From Edaphobacter lichenicola (lineage in GTDB: Bacteria > Acidobacteriota > Terriglobia > Terriglobales > Acidobacteriaceae), in NCBI RefSeq assembly GCF_025264645.1, contig NZ_CP073696.1, positions 3,348,001-3,412,000 on the forward strand: DNA of 64,000 nt, written 5' to 3'. The notes under the pieces were generated by a model, which did no database searches, was not told the DNA's origin, and saw only the letters and a program-made list of their open reading frames with translations. The position numbers and the translations under genes are program-made. Positions 53,626 through 63,227 of the stretch are shown here, piece by piece (the first letter of the stretch is position 1; each line of letters begins with the position of its first letter).

Positions 53626-55017
53626 ATGACTGTGGAGAACTACGAAAACGTCGTCATCGGCAGCGGCGAAGGTGGCAAATACCTCGCTTGGCATTTGTCA
53701 CAGTCTGGACAACAAGTCGCTGTAATCGAGCGGCGCTGGATCGGGGGATCCTGCCCGAATGTAAACTGCCTCCCGAGTAAGAACGAGATTTGGAGTGCCA
53801 AGGTCGCGTACCTCTCGCAGCACGCAAGCACCTTTGGTGTGGCTCCCACCAAACCCCCATCTGACATGGAGGCGGTCCAAGAGCGCAAGCGAAGAATGGT
53901 GCAGGGCCTAATCGCTACGAATTTGGAGCACTACAAGAGTAGTAGCACTGAGCTTGTGATGGGTGAGGCAAAGTTTGTTGGTCCGAAGACGCTTGAAGTC
54001 CAACTAAACGACGGTGGGACTCGAACACTGAAAGCAGAGCGGATCTTCCTCAACCTGGGAACCCACGCCTCTATTCCCCCGGTGCCGGGCCTCGCAGAGG
54101 CTCGGCCCTTAACGAATATCGAGCTTCTTCAACTCGATCGCATCCCCGAGCACCTTATCGTCTTGGGGGGAGGATATGTCGGGCTCGAGTTCGCTCAGGC
54201 GTTTCGTCGTTTCGGAAGCCGAGTAACGATCCTGCACCGAGGGTCGCAGTTGTTGACGAACCAGGATGCAGATATCGCTGGCTCTCTACTTGAAACGATA
54301 CTCAAAGAGGAAATCGAAGTGATTGCCGTCTCCGAGACTCTGAGGGTGGCGGGGACATCGGGCTCTAGCGTCACTTTGCTCGTAAAAACTGATGCTGGAG
54401 AAACCATGGTTGCAGGAAGCGATATCCTCGTCGCGACCGGCCGAGCCCCGAACACCACCTCAATAGGTCTAGAGATCGCTGGTGTTCAGCTCACTGAACA
54501 GGGGTATGTGAAAGTGGATGATCGTCTCCAGACGACCGCTGCGAGTATATGGGCAATCGGGGAATGCGCAGGGAGTCCGCAGTTTACTCATATTTCCTAC
54601 GATGATTTTCGTGTAATTCGTGACAATCTCGCCGGCATTGATCGGACGACAGCCGGCCGCCTGGTATCCTCCTGTCTCTTCACCGATCCACCGGTCTCGC
54701 AGATTGGTTTGACAGAGGGGGAGGCTCGCCGTCGCGGAATACCTGTACGAGTAACCAAGTTACCCATGGCTGCTGTGCTAAGAACGCGAACCCTCGATGA
54801 GAGCCACGGGTTCATGAAGGCACTGCTTGAGGTGGGAGGGGACTGCATTCTGGGCTTTTCCATGATTGGACCGGAGGCGGGCGAGGTCATGGCCATCGTG
54901 CAAGTAGCAATGCTGGCCGGTCTTCCTTATACGACCTTGCGTGACGCCACATTTACACATCCGACGATGGCCGAAGGCCTCGTCTTTCTCTTTTCACAAG
55001 TGGAGCCACGACGTTGA
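53626..55017 (+). CDS. FAD-dependent pyridine nucleotide-disulfide oxidoreductase
   Basis: 463 residues, class I. The FAD motif is VIGSGEGGKYLAWH; the redox-active pair is Cys43/Cys48 in GGSCPNVNCLPSK. The NAD(P) motif is VLGGGYVGLEFAQ, and the C-terminal catalytic His lies in FTHPTMAEG. It resembles dihydrolipoamide/mercuric reductase-like enzymes, but lacks the N-terminal metal-binding domain of MerA. The partner disulfide is unknown. Downstream genes on the same strand form a putative redox cluster. Confidence 0.9.
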   Translation: MTVENYENVVIGSGEGGKYLAWHLSQSGQQVAVIERRWIGGSCPNVNCLPSKNEIWSAKVAYLSQHASTFGVAPTKPPSDMEAVQERKRRMVQGLIATNLEHYKSSSTELVMGEAKFVGPKTLEVQLNDGGTRTLKAERIFLNLGTHASIPPVPGLAEARPLTNIELLQLDRIPEHLIVLGGGYVGLEFAQAFRRFGSRVTILHRGSQLLTNQDADIAGSLLETILKEEIEVIAVSETLRVAGTSGSSVTLLVKTDAGETMVAGSDILVATGRAPNTTSIGLEIAGVQLTEQGYVKVDDRLQTTAASIWAIGECAGSPQFTHISYDDFRVIRDNLAGIDRTTAGRLVSSCLFTDPPVSQIGLTEGEARRRGIPVRVTKLPMAAVLRTRTLDESHGFMKALLEVGGDCILGFSMIGPEAGEVMAIVQVAMLAGLPYTTLRDATFTHPTMAEGLVFLFSQVEPRR

Positions 55018-55069
55018 CGGTTAGTTAGAGCCCCTCACAAGGGGCTGCGGAGATAGGAGAGGAAGTGCT

Positions 55070-55606
55070 ATGGCAACACACGGATTCGGTGCGCAACTTA
55101 GTAATCGAGAGTTTTTCATCAAACGTTGGCAGCAAGAGCACTCTGCCTTTGTCAATGTGATCGCGGCATTGCCGATCGATCTCTTGGACTTCCGGCCACA
55201 TCCTCTTTCGCGTTCAGCGGCACAGCTAGTTGCGCTGCTCATCTCAGCCCAGCGGAGCTGTATTCAACTCTGCGACAACAAAAAGAGCTCATACACTGGG
55301 ATGCACTGGCAAGAACCAACCACCTTGGATGATCGTCTTCACACTGTGGCAACCTACGAACGCGACCATAGCGAATTGAGAGTTCAGCTTGGCGCCTTGG
55401 ACGATGAGAGTTGGAATCATCAAGCCTGGTTGATCCATGGTAAGGACGAAATCCTACTAAGGGATACTTTGGGTGGGCTTCTGTGGATTGCTCTCTTCGA
55501 TACGGTTCATCACCGCGGCCAGTTGACTACCTACATCCGTCCCATGGGTGGTAAGGTCCCGAGCATCTATGGCCCGTCGGCCGACGACCAAAGGGAATGG
55601 CACTAA
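55070..55606 (+). CDS. DinB/YfiT-like metalloprotein
   Basis: 178-residue four-helix protein of the DinB family. C-terminal signature FDTVHHRGQLTTYIRPMGGKVPSIYGPSADD contains the metal-binding His. In related families these act as thiol-dependent S-transferases (bacillithiol or mycothiol partners). It is 52 bp downstream of the disulfide reductase, on the same strand. The next gene's reading frame starts inside its 3' end, but the preferred start is 95 bp after its stop. Confidence 0.85.
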   Translation: MATHGFGAQLSNREFFIKRWQQEHSAFVNVIAALPIDLLDFRPHPLSRSAAQLVALLISAQRSCIQLCDNKKSSYTGMHWQEPTTLDDRLHTVATYERDHSELRVQLGALDDESWNHQAWLIHGKDEILLRDTLGGLLWIALFDTVHHRGQLTTYIRPMGGKVPSIYGPSADDQREWH

Positions 55607-55700
55607 TGGGTCGGACGAAAGGTCCATTCTTAGGGTCCGCAGCGTCGACGCGTCGGTCATAGTCGAACGCACAACGCCGATCGGAGCAGGAGACTTGCAC

Positions 55701-57344
55701 ATGTCGACCGATAACAACGAGAACCACTCAGTACTCTTTCCTCGCCTTGACGCTCAAAGCCTTAGAACGCTTCAGAGAAAAGGTACTGTGCGAAAGACCA
55801 CGGTGGGTGAGGTCCTGTTCAACCGGGAAACTCTACAGCATGGGCTCTTCGTGGTGCTGAGCGGCAGTATTGATCTCGTCGGCGTTGCAAACGGGCATGA
55901 TTCCATTATTAGCGTGCTCGCTCAGGGTGAGTTCACGGGCGAGTTGACTCAGCTCTCTGGTCGGAGAAGTCTTGTCTCTTGTCGAGTCTCGACAGCCGGC
56001 GAAGTTCTTGAAGTGGATCGTGCATCGTTGCGCCACATCATGCAAACGGATGCCGTCGTCGGCAACCTGCTGCTTAATGCGTTTGTGCAACGAAGAATCT
56101 ATCTGATTGCGAATGCCGTGGGCGACGCAGTCCTAATCGGCTCAACCCATTCCAGTGACACCCTACGCTTGCGCTCGTTCTTGGTACGTAACGGGCACCC
56201 CTATACCTATCTGGACATTGATGAAGATCCCGATATCCAAAGCGTTCTAGATCAGTTTGGCATTGAAGTGGCCGACATTCCGGTTCTGATCTGCAGAGGG
56301 GACGTGGTTCTGCGTGCTCCTAGCAATGCAGAAGCAGCCGTATGTTTCGACTTGAACGCTGGGGTGGACCAAACGGATGTGTTCGATGTGGTCATCGTTG
56401 GAGCTGGACCATCTGGATTGGCGGCTGCAGTTTATGCAGCATCCGAAGGACTCAACGTATTAGTTGTTGAGAGCAACGCTCCTGGTGGGCAGGCTGGATC
56501 GAGCTCCCGCATCGAGAATTACCTCGGATTCCCCTTCGGGATTTCAGGACAAGAGTTGGCGGACGCAGCTTACATTCAGGCAGAAAAGTTTGGCGCTAGG
56601 TTATCCATTGCTCGAAGCGCCTGTACCGTGCAATGCGAGCAGCATCCTTATCGGATCAAGCTCGATGACGGAACTTTAATCCAGACCCGAACTGTTGTCG
56701 TTGCCACCGGATCTCGTTATCGTCGATTGGATATCCCTAATGTCGCTCGCTTTGATGGTAACGGAGTCTATTACGGGGCGACACAACTTGAGGCTCCTCT
56801 GTGTCAAGGCGAAGCGGTTGTAATTGTCGGAGGCGGAAATTCTGCCGGGCAAGCTGCGATCTTCCTTTCGAGTTTCGCGACTAAAGTCTATCTGCTTGTT
56901 CGTGGGCCAAATCTCAAGACCAACATGTCCAAATACCTGATCTCAAGAATTGAGGCTTCGCCAACCATCATCCTGAAGACGCGCACGACTGTAGTGGCTC
57001 TGGAAGGTGGAGACAGGTTGGAGGGTATTCGTTGGATGGATCACTTGACAGGCGAATCGGAAGACCATGAGGTCCGACGCCTGTTCATGATGGCTGGGGC
57101 CGACCCAAACACAAGCTGGGTGAGCGGCTGTCTTTCCTTGGACACCAAGGGATTCATAATGACGGGTACGAGCGTGCTTGCAGACTGGAGTCTCCAGCGT
57201 GCTCCCTATCCCCTAGAGACAAATGTGCCAGGAGTGTTCGCTGTAGGAGACGTGAGGGCTGAAAGCGTAAAGAGGGTAGCGTCGGCCGTGGGAGAAGGTT
57301 CCATGTGTATCCAGTTCGTTCATCGTGCACTGGCGAATCAATGA
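55701..57344 (+). CDS. Fusion of cyclic-nucleotide-binding domain, glutaredoxin-like and thioredoxin-reductase-like FAD domains
   Basis: 547 residues. (i) A cNMP-binding-like domain at about residues 10-130 (LFVVLSGSIDLVG, GEFTGELTQLSGRRS). (ii) A glutaredoxin-like domain at about 140-220 (YTYLDIDEDPDIQSVLDQFG, VADIPVLI) without a CxxC. (iii) A thioredoxin-reductase-like FAD/NAD(P) module (VIVGAGPSGLAAAVYA, GGQAGSSSRIENY, IVGGGNSAGQAA, FAVGDVR). The CxxC active site of ordinary thioredoxin reductase is not found. AGGAG precedes the ATG at 55701. Regulation by a cyclic nucleotide is possible but unproven. Confidence 0.87.
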   Translation: MSTDNNENHSVLFPRLDAQSLRTLQRKGTVRKTTVGEVLFNRETLQHGLFVVLSGSIDLVGVANGHDSIISVLAQGEFTGELTQLSGRRSLVSCRVSTAGEVLEVDRASLRHIMQTDAVVGNLLLNAFVQRRIYLIANAVGDAVLIGSTHSSDTLRLRSFLVRNGHPYTYLDIDEDPDIQSVLDQFGIEVADIPVLICRGDVVLRAPSNAEAAVCFDLNAGVDQTDVFDVVIVGAGPSGLAAAVYAASEGLNVLVVESNAPGGQAGSSSRIENYLGFPFGISGQELADAAYIQAEKFGARLSIARSACTVQCEQHPYRIKLDDGTLIQTRTVVVATGSRYRRLDIPNVARFDGNGVYYGATQLEAPLCQGEAVVIVGGGNSAGQAAIFLSSFATKVYLLVRGPNLKTNMSKYLISRIEASPTIILKTRTTVVALEGGDRLEGIRWMDHLTGESEDHEVRRLFMMAGADPNTSWVSGCLSLDTKGFIMTGTSVLADWSLQRAPYPLETNVPGVFAVGDVRAESVKRVASAVGEGSMCIQFVHRALANQ

Positions 57345-57454
57345 TCGCAAACCAGACAGACAGAGAGCAATTTCTTTTGACAAACGCTGGCGGCTTCCGC
57401 AAAGACTTCCCCCTCGAAGAGATCCTATCGTTGGAATCAGCTTCCGGAGAAATC

Positions 57455-57997
57455 ATGACCTTCACTGACACAATTGCTCTACGAAACGCCGAGTTTGCCA
57501 AGAAACGGTATTCGTCTGATCTGAAGATTATCCCCTCAGCGAAGACCATCATCATCGGGTGCCTCGATCCCAGGGTCGATCCGGTAGACGTTTTCGGTTT
57601 GAAGTCGGGGGAGGCAGCGATTTACAGAAATCTTGGCGGCAGGCTCAATCCCGCCCTCGTCGAAGCCATGGTCTTGCTCCCGATCGTGACCAGAGCCGCA
57701 GGCCAAGAGATGGGCGTAGGGTGGGACCTCATCATTCTCCACCATACCGAGTGCGGCATTATCGGCTGTTATAAACACGCGCCTGATCTGCTCGCAGTCC
57801 ATCTTGGTGTTAGCAGGCCCCAACTCGATCTGATGGCGATCGCCGACCCACGCAAAGCTGTGGCCATGGATGTTGAAGCCTATAGGAGCAATGAAGACAT
57901 CCCTGGTGGATTCATGATCACTGGGCTTGTCTACGACGTTGCAACAGGGTTGATCGAAGTCGTCGTGCCCCCAAGCCGACTCCGCTTGGGTGCGTAG
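57455..57997 (+). CDS. Beta-class carbonic anhydrase
   Basis: 180-residue zinc enzyme that converts CO2 and water to bicarbonate. Motifs: GCLDPRVD with Cys36 as zinc ligand and the Asp38/Arg40 dyad; ILHHTECG with His97 and Cys100 as zinc ligands. The ATG at 57455 follows GGAGA and matches the usual N-terminus. An alternative ATG at 57341 overlaps the TrxR-like stop (ATGA) and would add 38 residues. Confidence 0.9.
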   Translation: MTFTDTIALRNAEFAKKRYSSDLKIIPSAKTIIIGCLDPRVDPVDVFGLKSGEAAIYRNLGGRLNPALVEAMVLLPIVTRAAGQEMGVGWDLIILHHTECGIIGCYKHAPDLLAVHLGVSRPQLDLMAIADPRKAVAMDVEAYRSNEDIPGGFMITGLVYDVATGLIEVVVPPSRLRLGA

Positions 57998-58099
57998 GGT
58001 CAAGCCCGCGCCGGACGGATTCGACCCTCGCCCTCCTTCCAAACCGTAAATCAGCAACGCATAAGTGATTCTGATTCCTAAGATCGAGTGAGGCGAGCC

Positions 58100-59011
58100 A
58101 TGAACTCTGATCAGGTAAGCAAGCGTAGTGCAGCATCTGACATGGACACAAAGCTGATACTGGTTACCGGTGGAACAGGCGACACTGGACGGCCAACGGT
58201 GAAGCTCCTGCTAGAGAGAGGTCACCGAGTAAGAGCATTGGCGCGCAAACAAGATGTGCGCTCCAGAGCACTTCAGGCGCTTGGCGCCGACGTTGTCTTT
58301 GGCGACATGTTGATGATTGGGGACATCAGGGCTGCGCTGAAGGGTGTCAGGAGTGCCTATTTCGTCTATCCTCTGGCGCACGGACAAGTTGAGGCCTCGG
58401 TAATTTTTGCCAAGGCCGCGGAAGAAGAAGGACTGGAACTCGTCGTAAACATGTCCCATAAGCAGTCTCGGCCTTTCGCGAGAAGCCAAGCAACGATGGC
58501 TCATTGGCTTTCGGAGCAAGTTTTTAACTGGTCAGGAATACCCGTAACGCACCTCCGGATTACGTTCTTCGCCGAATGGATACTTTACATCTCCGCCTTT
58601 ATCCGCAAGGGGCGTTATGTTGTTCCGTTCGACGGGGAAAGCCGTTTTGCCCCCATCGCGTCAAGTGATATTGCGCGGATCGTGGTCGGTCTACTTGAAA
58701 ATCCAGCGAAACACGTCGGGCAGGCCCTATCCCTACACGGGCCCGTTGAATATAGCCATGTCGAGCTTGCGGCCCTTATCGCGCGGGTCCTCGGAAAAGG
58801 CGTTCGATTCGAACAAGTCTCTACTCCCGAGTTCCTTGAGTTGCTTGGCATTCCGAACGACACCGCAAAGGGAGCGCACTTCGAGGCGGTGAAGATTGAT
58901 CAGCAGGAGGGACTTCTCAGCGGAACCGACAGCCTAGGATCGGAGATCGCCGGCGGCCCACTCATGACGATGGAAGAGTTCGTTGCAAACCATCGTGCGC
59001 AGCTGATGTGA
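58100..59011 (+). CDS. NmrA-like NAD(P)-binding protein (paralogue 2)
   Basis: 303 residues, same family as 45859: LVTGGTGDTGRPTVKLLLERG, GVRSAYFVYPLAHGQVE and MAHWLSEQVFNWSGIPVTHLRITFFAEW. The AGGCGAG ribosome-binding site precedes the ATG at 58100. It is followed by a DHA2 MFS gene on the same strand. Function is likely a redox-sensing or quinone reductase-like role (inferred). Confidence 0.87.
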   Translation: MNSDQVSKRSAASDMDTKLILVTGGTGDTGRPTVKLLLERGHRVRALARKQDVRSRALQALGADVVFGDMLMIGDIRAALKGVRSAYFVYPLAHGQVEASVIFAKAAEEEGLELVVNMSHKQSRPFARSQATMAHWLSEQVFNWSGIPVTHLRITFFAEWILYISAFIRKGRYVVPFDGESRFAPIASSDIARIVVGLLENPAKHVGQALSLHGPVEYSHVELAALIARVLGKGVRFEQVSTPEFLELLGIPNDTAKGAHFEAVKIDQQEGLLSGTDSLGSEIAGGPLMTMEEFVANHRAQLM

Positions 59012-59144
59012 CTGCGCGGATTCAGACGGATACCGCGGACCGCCAGCGCTCGAAAGCAGTGCCTTCTCGTTTTGCCCGATCCAGCAATCGTGCTATGAGC
59101 ATTCCACTTGTTCAAAGTCTTGATCGCATTTAGCGGAGACGTAC

Positions 59145-60770
59145 ATGGTGACTGAGATCGCAGATAGCACCGCAAGGATCGATCTAGGTCATCAGGTCTC
59201 CACCGGCATCAGCCCCTGGGTGGTTGCACTGACTGTAACGCTTGCTACCTTCATGGAACTCCTGGATACGTCCATTGCGAACGTTTCCTTGCCATATATC
59301 GCTGGCGGTCTCGGTCGCTCCTTCGATGAGGTGACATGGATATTGACCACGTATCTCGTTGCGAATGCAGTAGTCCTCCCGATGTCAGCCTGGCTTTCGC
59401 GCGTATTCGGCCGGAAGAACTACTACATGGCATGCGTATTTCTCTTCACCGTTACTTCCTTTCTGTGTGGGATTGCCCCAAGTCTCCAGGTGATCCTTAT
59501 CGCGCGTGTGCTCCAAGGCATTGGGGGAGGAGGCCTCGCCCCTGTCGAGCAGGCCATCCTAGTCGACGCATTTGAGCCTGCTAAGCGGGCTTCGGCGTTT
59601 GCGCTTTACACCGTAGCAATCGTGACAGCACCAGCAATAGGACCGGTGTTGGGGGGATACATCACTGACAACTTCAGTTGGCGTTGGGTGTTCTTTATCA
59701 ACATTCCAGTCGGCATCTTGTCGCTCATTTTGACGAACCGATTCGTACATGATCCGCCCGCCTTCATCAAAGAGCGCGCTTCGGTTCGCGTCAATGGAAA
59801 GCTGCGGGTGGACGGTATCGGGATTGCTCTGGTCGGCATCGGTTCTGCTGCTCTGGAAGTTCTGTTAGATCGCGGGCAGATTGACGATTGGTTTGGCTCA
59901 ACGACCATACGCTGCTGTTCCGTTATAGCGGTCGTATGTCTCAGTGCCGCTGTGTATTGGGAGCTGCACACTCCGGAACCGATCATCAACCTAAGACTCT
60001 TGAAGGTCCGGAACTTTGCAATTGCTAACGTCTTCTACTTCGTCTTCGGCGTAGGGTTGTTCGCTTCCACCACGATGATTCCTCAAATCCTGCAGTCTCT
60101 TTTCGGATATCGAGCGATCGACGCCGGACTTGTTCTGGCGCCTGGGGCGGTGGTCATCACGTTGTTGGCTCCCCTAGGCGCTCAATTGGTTCAGCGTAAG
60201 ATCATCCAACCCCGAATCTTGTTGTTTGGAGCTGTAATGGTTGTCGGTATCTCGTTCCTGCATTACAGCCGTATGACCCTCGATACCGACTTCCAACATT
60301 GGGCGCTTGCAAGGTCGCTCCAGGGTCTCGGCTACGCCTTCTTCTTTGTTCCTCTTTCGGTTCTTGCATACTCACAACTCGCGCCCGAAGACAACAACAA
60401 AGCATCTTCCCTCACTAATTTCTTCCGGAATTGGGGAGGCAGCTTTGGAATTGCGCTGGTCACGATCATGAGCGACAGACGGGCTAGTTTTCATCAGTCA
60501 ATTGTCGGTGCAAATCAGACCGCATCGACAATTCCGTTGCAAACCTCGGTGAATCAGATATCTGCTTATCTCCAAATACACGGGCTATCCCATGCGGACG
60601 CTATCCATGCTGCCACCGGTCGTATTTACGAACAGCTCCAAGTCCAGACCAGATTCCTGGCTTTCATGGACTGCTTTTACATTTTGGGCGTTGGAACGTT
60701 GATTGCTGCACCTCTCGTTTTGCTGACAAAGGGGTTCCAGATCGGCGCAAAAGTGCCTAGCGGACACTAG
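59145..60770 (+). CDS. DHA2-family MFS transporter (EmrB-like)
   Basis: 541 residues, about 14 membrane segments. FMELLDTSIANVSLPYIAGGL and VTWILTTYLVANAVVLPMSAW (helix 1-2), motif C-like GIGGGGLAPVEQAIL and WRWVFFINIPVGI are hallmarks of EmrB-type proton antiporters. GGAG lies upstream of the ATG. It is preceded by an NmrA-like gene, but no HlyD/TolC partner is adjacent. Confidence 0.92.
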   Translation: MVTEIADSTARIDLGHQVSTGISPWVVALTVTLATFMELLDTSIANVSLPYIAGGLGRSFDEVTWILTTYLVANAVVLPMSAWLSRVFGRKNYYMACVFLFTVTSFLCGIAPSLQVILIARVLQGIGGGGLAPVEQAILVDAFEPAKRASAFALYTVAIVTAPAIGPVLGGYITDNFSWRWVFFINIPVGILSLILTNRFVHDPPAFIKERASVRVNGKLRVDGIGIALVGIGSAALEVLLDRGQIDDWFGSTTIRCCSVIAVVCLSAAVYWELHTPEPIINLRLLKVRNFAIANVFYFVFGVGLFASTTMIPQILQSLFGYRAIDAGLVLAPGAVVITLLAPLGAQLVQRKIIQPRILLFGAVMVVGISFLHYSRMTLDTDFQHWALARSLQGLGYAFFFVPLSVLAYSQLAPEDNNKASSLTNFFRNWGGSFGIALVTIMSDRRASFHQSIVGANQTASTIPLQTSVNQISAYLQIHGLSHADAIHAATGRIYEQLQVQTRFLAFMDCFYILGVGTLIAAPLVLLTKGFQIGAKVPSGH

Positions 60771-60917
60771 CGGCGTGCGTTTGCCTACCGCTGGGCTGAC
60801 GGTAGCAGACGTGGCAGCGGCTTTGCTACTTCAGGTGACGGCCTTGTAGTGTGCAGGTAGATCACTTCCGAAAAGTCGACTTAGGGGACTGACCCAGCGA
60901 GCAGCGACACTATACGA

Positions 60918-61697
60918 CTACCGCCATCGCAACGGCAACGAGATCTTGAAGGCTGTACCGCTCTTGCCTGGGCGTATGCTGCTCCGAACCCGTATCCGCC
61001 CGTTGTGACGCTCAATGATGCGTTTCGACAAGGCCAGGCCTAGACCGGTGCCCTTATCAGTCTTTGTCGTGAAGAACGGTTGGAAGAGAGCTTCCTTGTG
61101 TTGAGCCGGAATTCCATGGCCGTTGTCGGCAATCACGAAGTCCACTTCATTCTTCCGCTTCCTCACCCGGAGGCGAAGGATACCTTCAGCCGGCAACGCA
61201 TCCAAGGCGTTCACGATGAGATTTGATACCACTTGCAACATCTCTCCGGTGAAAACCTGAGCGATCGCGCCTTCACGCAAATCTTTTACAAGATGGATTC
61301 GTTTTTCTTCGATCACACGCTGATGAATGCGGATCGCAGCTTCCGCGACAGCCACCAAATCAACCGGACGAGGCTTCTCCATTTGTTGCGAAAAACCGAG
61401 CGTCTGCCTTGCGATATGACTCAAGTTTTCCATTTGCTCCTCCGCCTGGAGCAAATACTTCCGGACCTTTTCGGGGTAGTCTGCTTCTTGCAACGCCAAA
61501 TATGTCAGGTGACCGAGGGCTTCGAGGGGATTCTTGACTTCGTGCATGACTTCCAAAGCGAGACGGCCAGCGACGGCGCGCTCTTCGGCTTTGCGCAAAG
61601 CCTCAGTCGCAATAACTAGCTGGCGCTCCGAAAGTTGGAGCGCCTCCTGCAATGCCTCTATGTCGGTTGGAAGGTCCGGTCTGGTGTTGGTGCCCAT
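60918..61697 (-). CDS. Soluble sensor histidine kinase
   Basis: 259 residues without membrane segments. The N-terminal coiled coil is followed by the HisKA H-box LEVMHEVKNPLEAL (His52) and HATPase_c motifs N-box (VVSNLIVNALDA), G1 (IADNGHGIP), F-box (FQPFFTTK) and G2 (GTGLGLALSKRI). GGGGA precedes the ATG at 61697; the frame's first codon at 61709 is a TTG. The input domain is small or shared, so activation may come from another protein. Neighbours include a degenerate receiver and an orphan response regulator. Confidence 0.88.
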   Translation of the reverse strand: MGTNTRPDLPTDIEALQEALQLSERQLVIATEALRKAEERAVAGRLALEVMHEVKNPLEALGHLTYLALQEADYPEKVRKYLLQAEEQMENLSHIARQTLGFSQQMEKPRPVDLVAVAEAAIRIHQRVIEEKRIHLVKDLREGAIAQVFTGEMLQVVSNLIVNALDALPAEGILRLRVRKRKNEVDFVIADNGHGIPAQHKEALFQPFFTTKTDKGTGLGLALSKRIIERHNGRIRVRSSIRPGKSGTAFKISLPLRWR

Positions 61698-61880
61698 AGC
61701 TATCCCCAAATGTATTTGCTCTGGAGAGAACGCCTACCTCGGCGTTGCGATCAGGGTATGCCCACAGACCAGTAGACTCAGATAGTTTGATGCAACCTGA
61801 ACCTTCGACATCAGATGCAATGCTAATGCGCTATGTCGCCTATTGGGCATAAGAAGGAGCCTCGCACACGCTTATGCTTT

Positions 61881-62324
61881 CTATAGGGATGCAGCCGGAA
61901 CATTTTCCAAGAGATTCTGAACTGTCTCCACTAACCTGCGAGGGCCGTCAAAAGCACTCAGGACGGCGTCGTGAGCGCGCTCAGAGCACGGAGTGGAGCC
62001 TGCGGTGAGCACGAGACTCCGAATTTTAGGATGCTTGCTCTCTGCAAAATCGAGCGCCGCTTCGCACTTCTCTGACGAAAGCGTGTGGCAAAGGACAAGT
62101 AGCGAAATCTTCTGACTGAGAAGGGTATTCTCTAACGCCGGAGCTTCAAGAGCTGTGAAAACGGTATAACCAGCCTTTTCCAAAACCATTGAGCGAGTTC
62201 CAAGCAATAGTTCATCACTGCCATAGACGAGAACGCTGACGGACGTGGGTAGTGCGGGTGCCGAACTCAGAGTGAACTCCAGTCGCTCGAATTGTAGGAC
62301 ACCGCCTCGCTTATCTATGCCCAA
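61881..62324 (-). CDS. Degenerate receiver-like protein
   Basis: 147 residues. The central ~110 residues have the receiver fold pattern (VSVLVYGSDELLLGTRSMVL, YTVFTALEAPALE, SLLVLCHTLSSEKCEAAL, IRSLVLTAGSTP) but the acidic pocket and phospho-acceptor Asp are replaced. It is therefore a pseudo-receiver, likely a protein-interaction module. The frame opens with TTG; the start is uncertain. It shares the divergent region with the Crp/Fnr gene. Confidence 0.6.
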   Translation of the reverse strand: MGIDKRGGVLQFERLEFTLSSAPALPTSVSVLVYGSDELLLGTRSMVLEKAGYTVFTALEAPALENTLLSQKISLLVLCHTLSSEKCEAALDFAESKHPKIRSLVLTAGSTPCSERAHDAVLSAFDGPRRLVETVQNLLENVPAASL

Positions 62325-62453
62325 TACCCGTCACAGCCGCTTTTAGAGCGTATGCTTGGACTATGGGCGGTGTGCAACCCGTTCCATACAATCAAACGTG
62401 ACTGCTTGCCGTCTCCCAGATGGCCGTCCCTTGCGAATGAGCAAGGGGGCATC

Positions 62454-63173
62454 ATGCCTACCAATGACGTCAGCCGATTTCTAAGTTCACTCTCCAAGCG
62501 AAGCAGTCAGGCCCTGCTCAAATACTCCATTCCTGTAGACCTTCCTTTGGGCACAGTTCTCTACGAGGCCCAGGAGACCCCGGATTATGCCTACTTCCTT
62601 ACGTCTGGCATGGCATCGGTGGTGACGGCCATGTCCGATGGCGCCACCGCGGAAGTCGGAGTGATTGGACGGGAAGGGGTCATTGGCAGTCTGCAAGTGA
62701 TGGGGCCTGCCCTGGCTTCGACCCGTTGTTTTATGCAAATGGCCGGCACGGGACTTCGCATTCCGCTTTCCGAGTTGCGGCGAGAGTTTGGCTCCTCAGA
62801 AGAGATTCGAAGCCGCATCCTCGAATTCTTGCAAGAACAAGCCATGTGCCTGGGGCAGATCGCAGGTTGCCACCGGCTCCACGAAGCGGAGCAGCGTTTG
62901 GCTCGCTGGCTCCTCATGGTTTCAGACTGCTCGCAGACGGATGAATTGAACCTGACTCAAGAATTCCTTGGAATGATGCTGGGGTCTCGCCGAACCACCG
63001 TAGGCACCGCAGTTGGCGTTCTACAAGCGAAAGGCCTGGTAGATCACCAACGAGGTCGTATCAAAATCATCGACCGGGGCCGACTCGAAGGAGTGGCCTG
63101 CGACTGCTATCAAGTTGCGAAAGAGCTCTACGCGGGCCTCTATAGTCGGGGCGCGCCCGGTAGCCAAAACTGA
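62454..63173 (+). CDS. Crp/Fnr-family transcriptional regulator
   Basis: 239 residues. An N-terminal cyclic-nucleotide-binding-like beta-roll (LPLGTVLYEAQETPDYAYFLTSGMASVV) is followed by a dimerisation helix. The C-terminal winged helix contains LTQEFLGMMLGSRRTTVGTAVGVLQAKGLV. The Fnr cysteine cluster is not seen at the N-terminus, so it does not look like an O2-sensing Fe-S protein. AAGGGGGC lies upstream of the ATG at 62454. Confidence 0.9.
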   Translation: MPTNDVSRFLSSLSKRSSQALLKYSIPVDLPLGTVLYEAQETPDYAYFLTSGMASVVTAMSDGATAEVGVIGREGVIGSLQVMGPALASTRCFMQMAGTGLRIPLSELRREFGSSEEIRSRILEFLQEQAMCLGQIAGCHRLHEAEQRLARWLLMVSDCSQTDELNLTQEFLGMMLGSRRTTVGTAVGVLQAKGLVDHQRGRIKIIDRGRLEGVACDCYQVAKELYAGLYSRGAPGSQN

Positions 63174-63227
63174 CATTCGGAGAGGATCTTACCAACAAGT
63201 TCGGAGTTCGAAGAATCGAGGAACGCA

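Noticed and set aside
60785..60805. Terminator-like hairpin CTACCG/CGGTAG after the MFS gene at 59145
   Set aside because: Only a 6-bp stem with a 9-base loop and no T-run.
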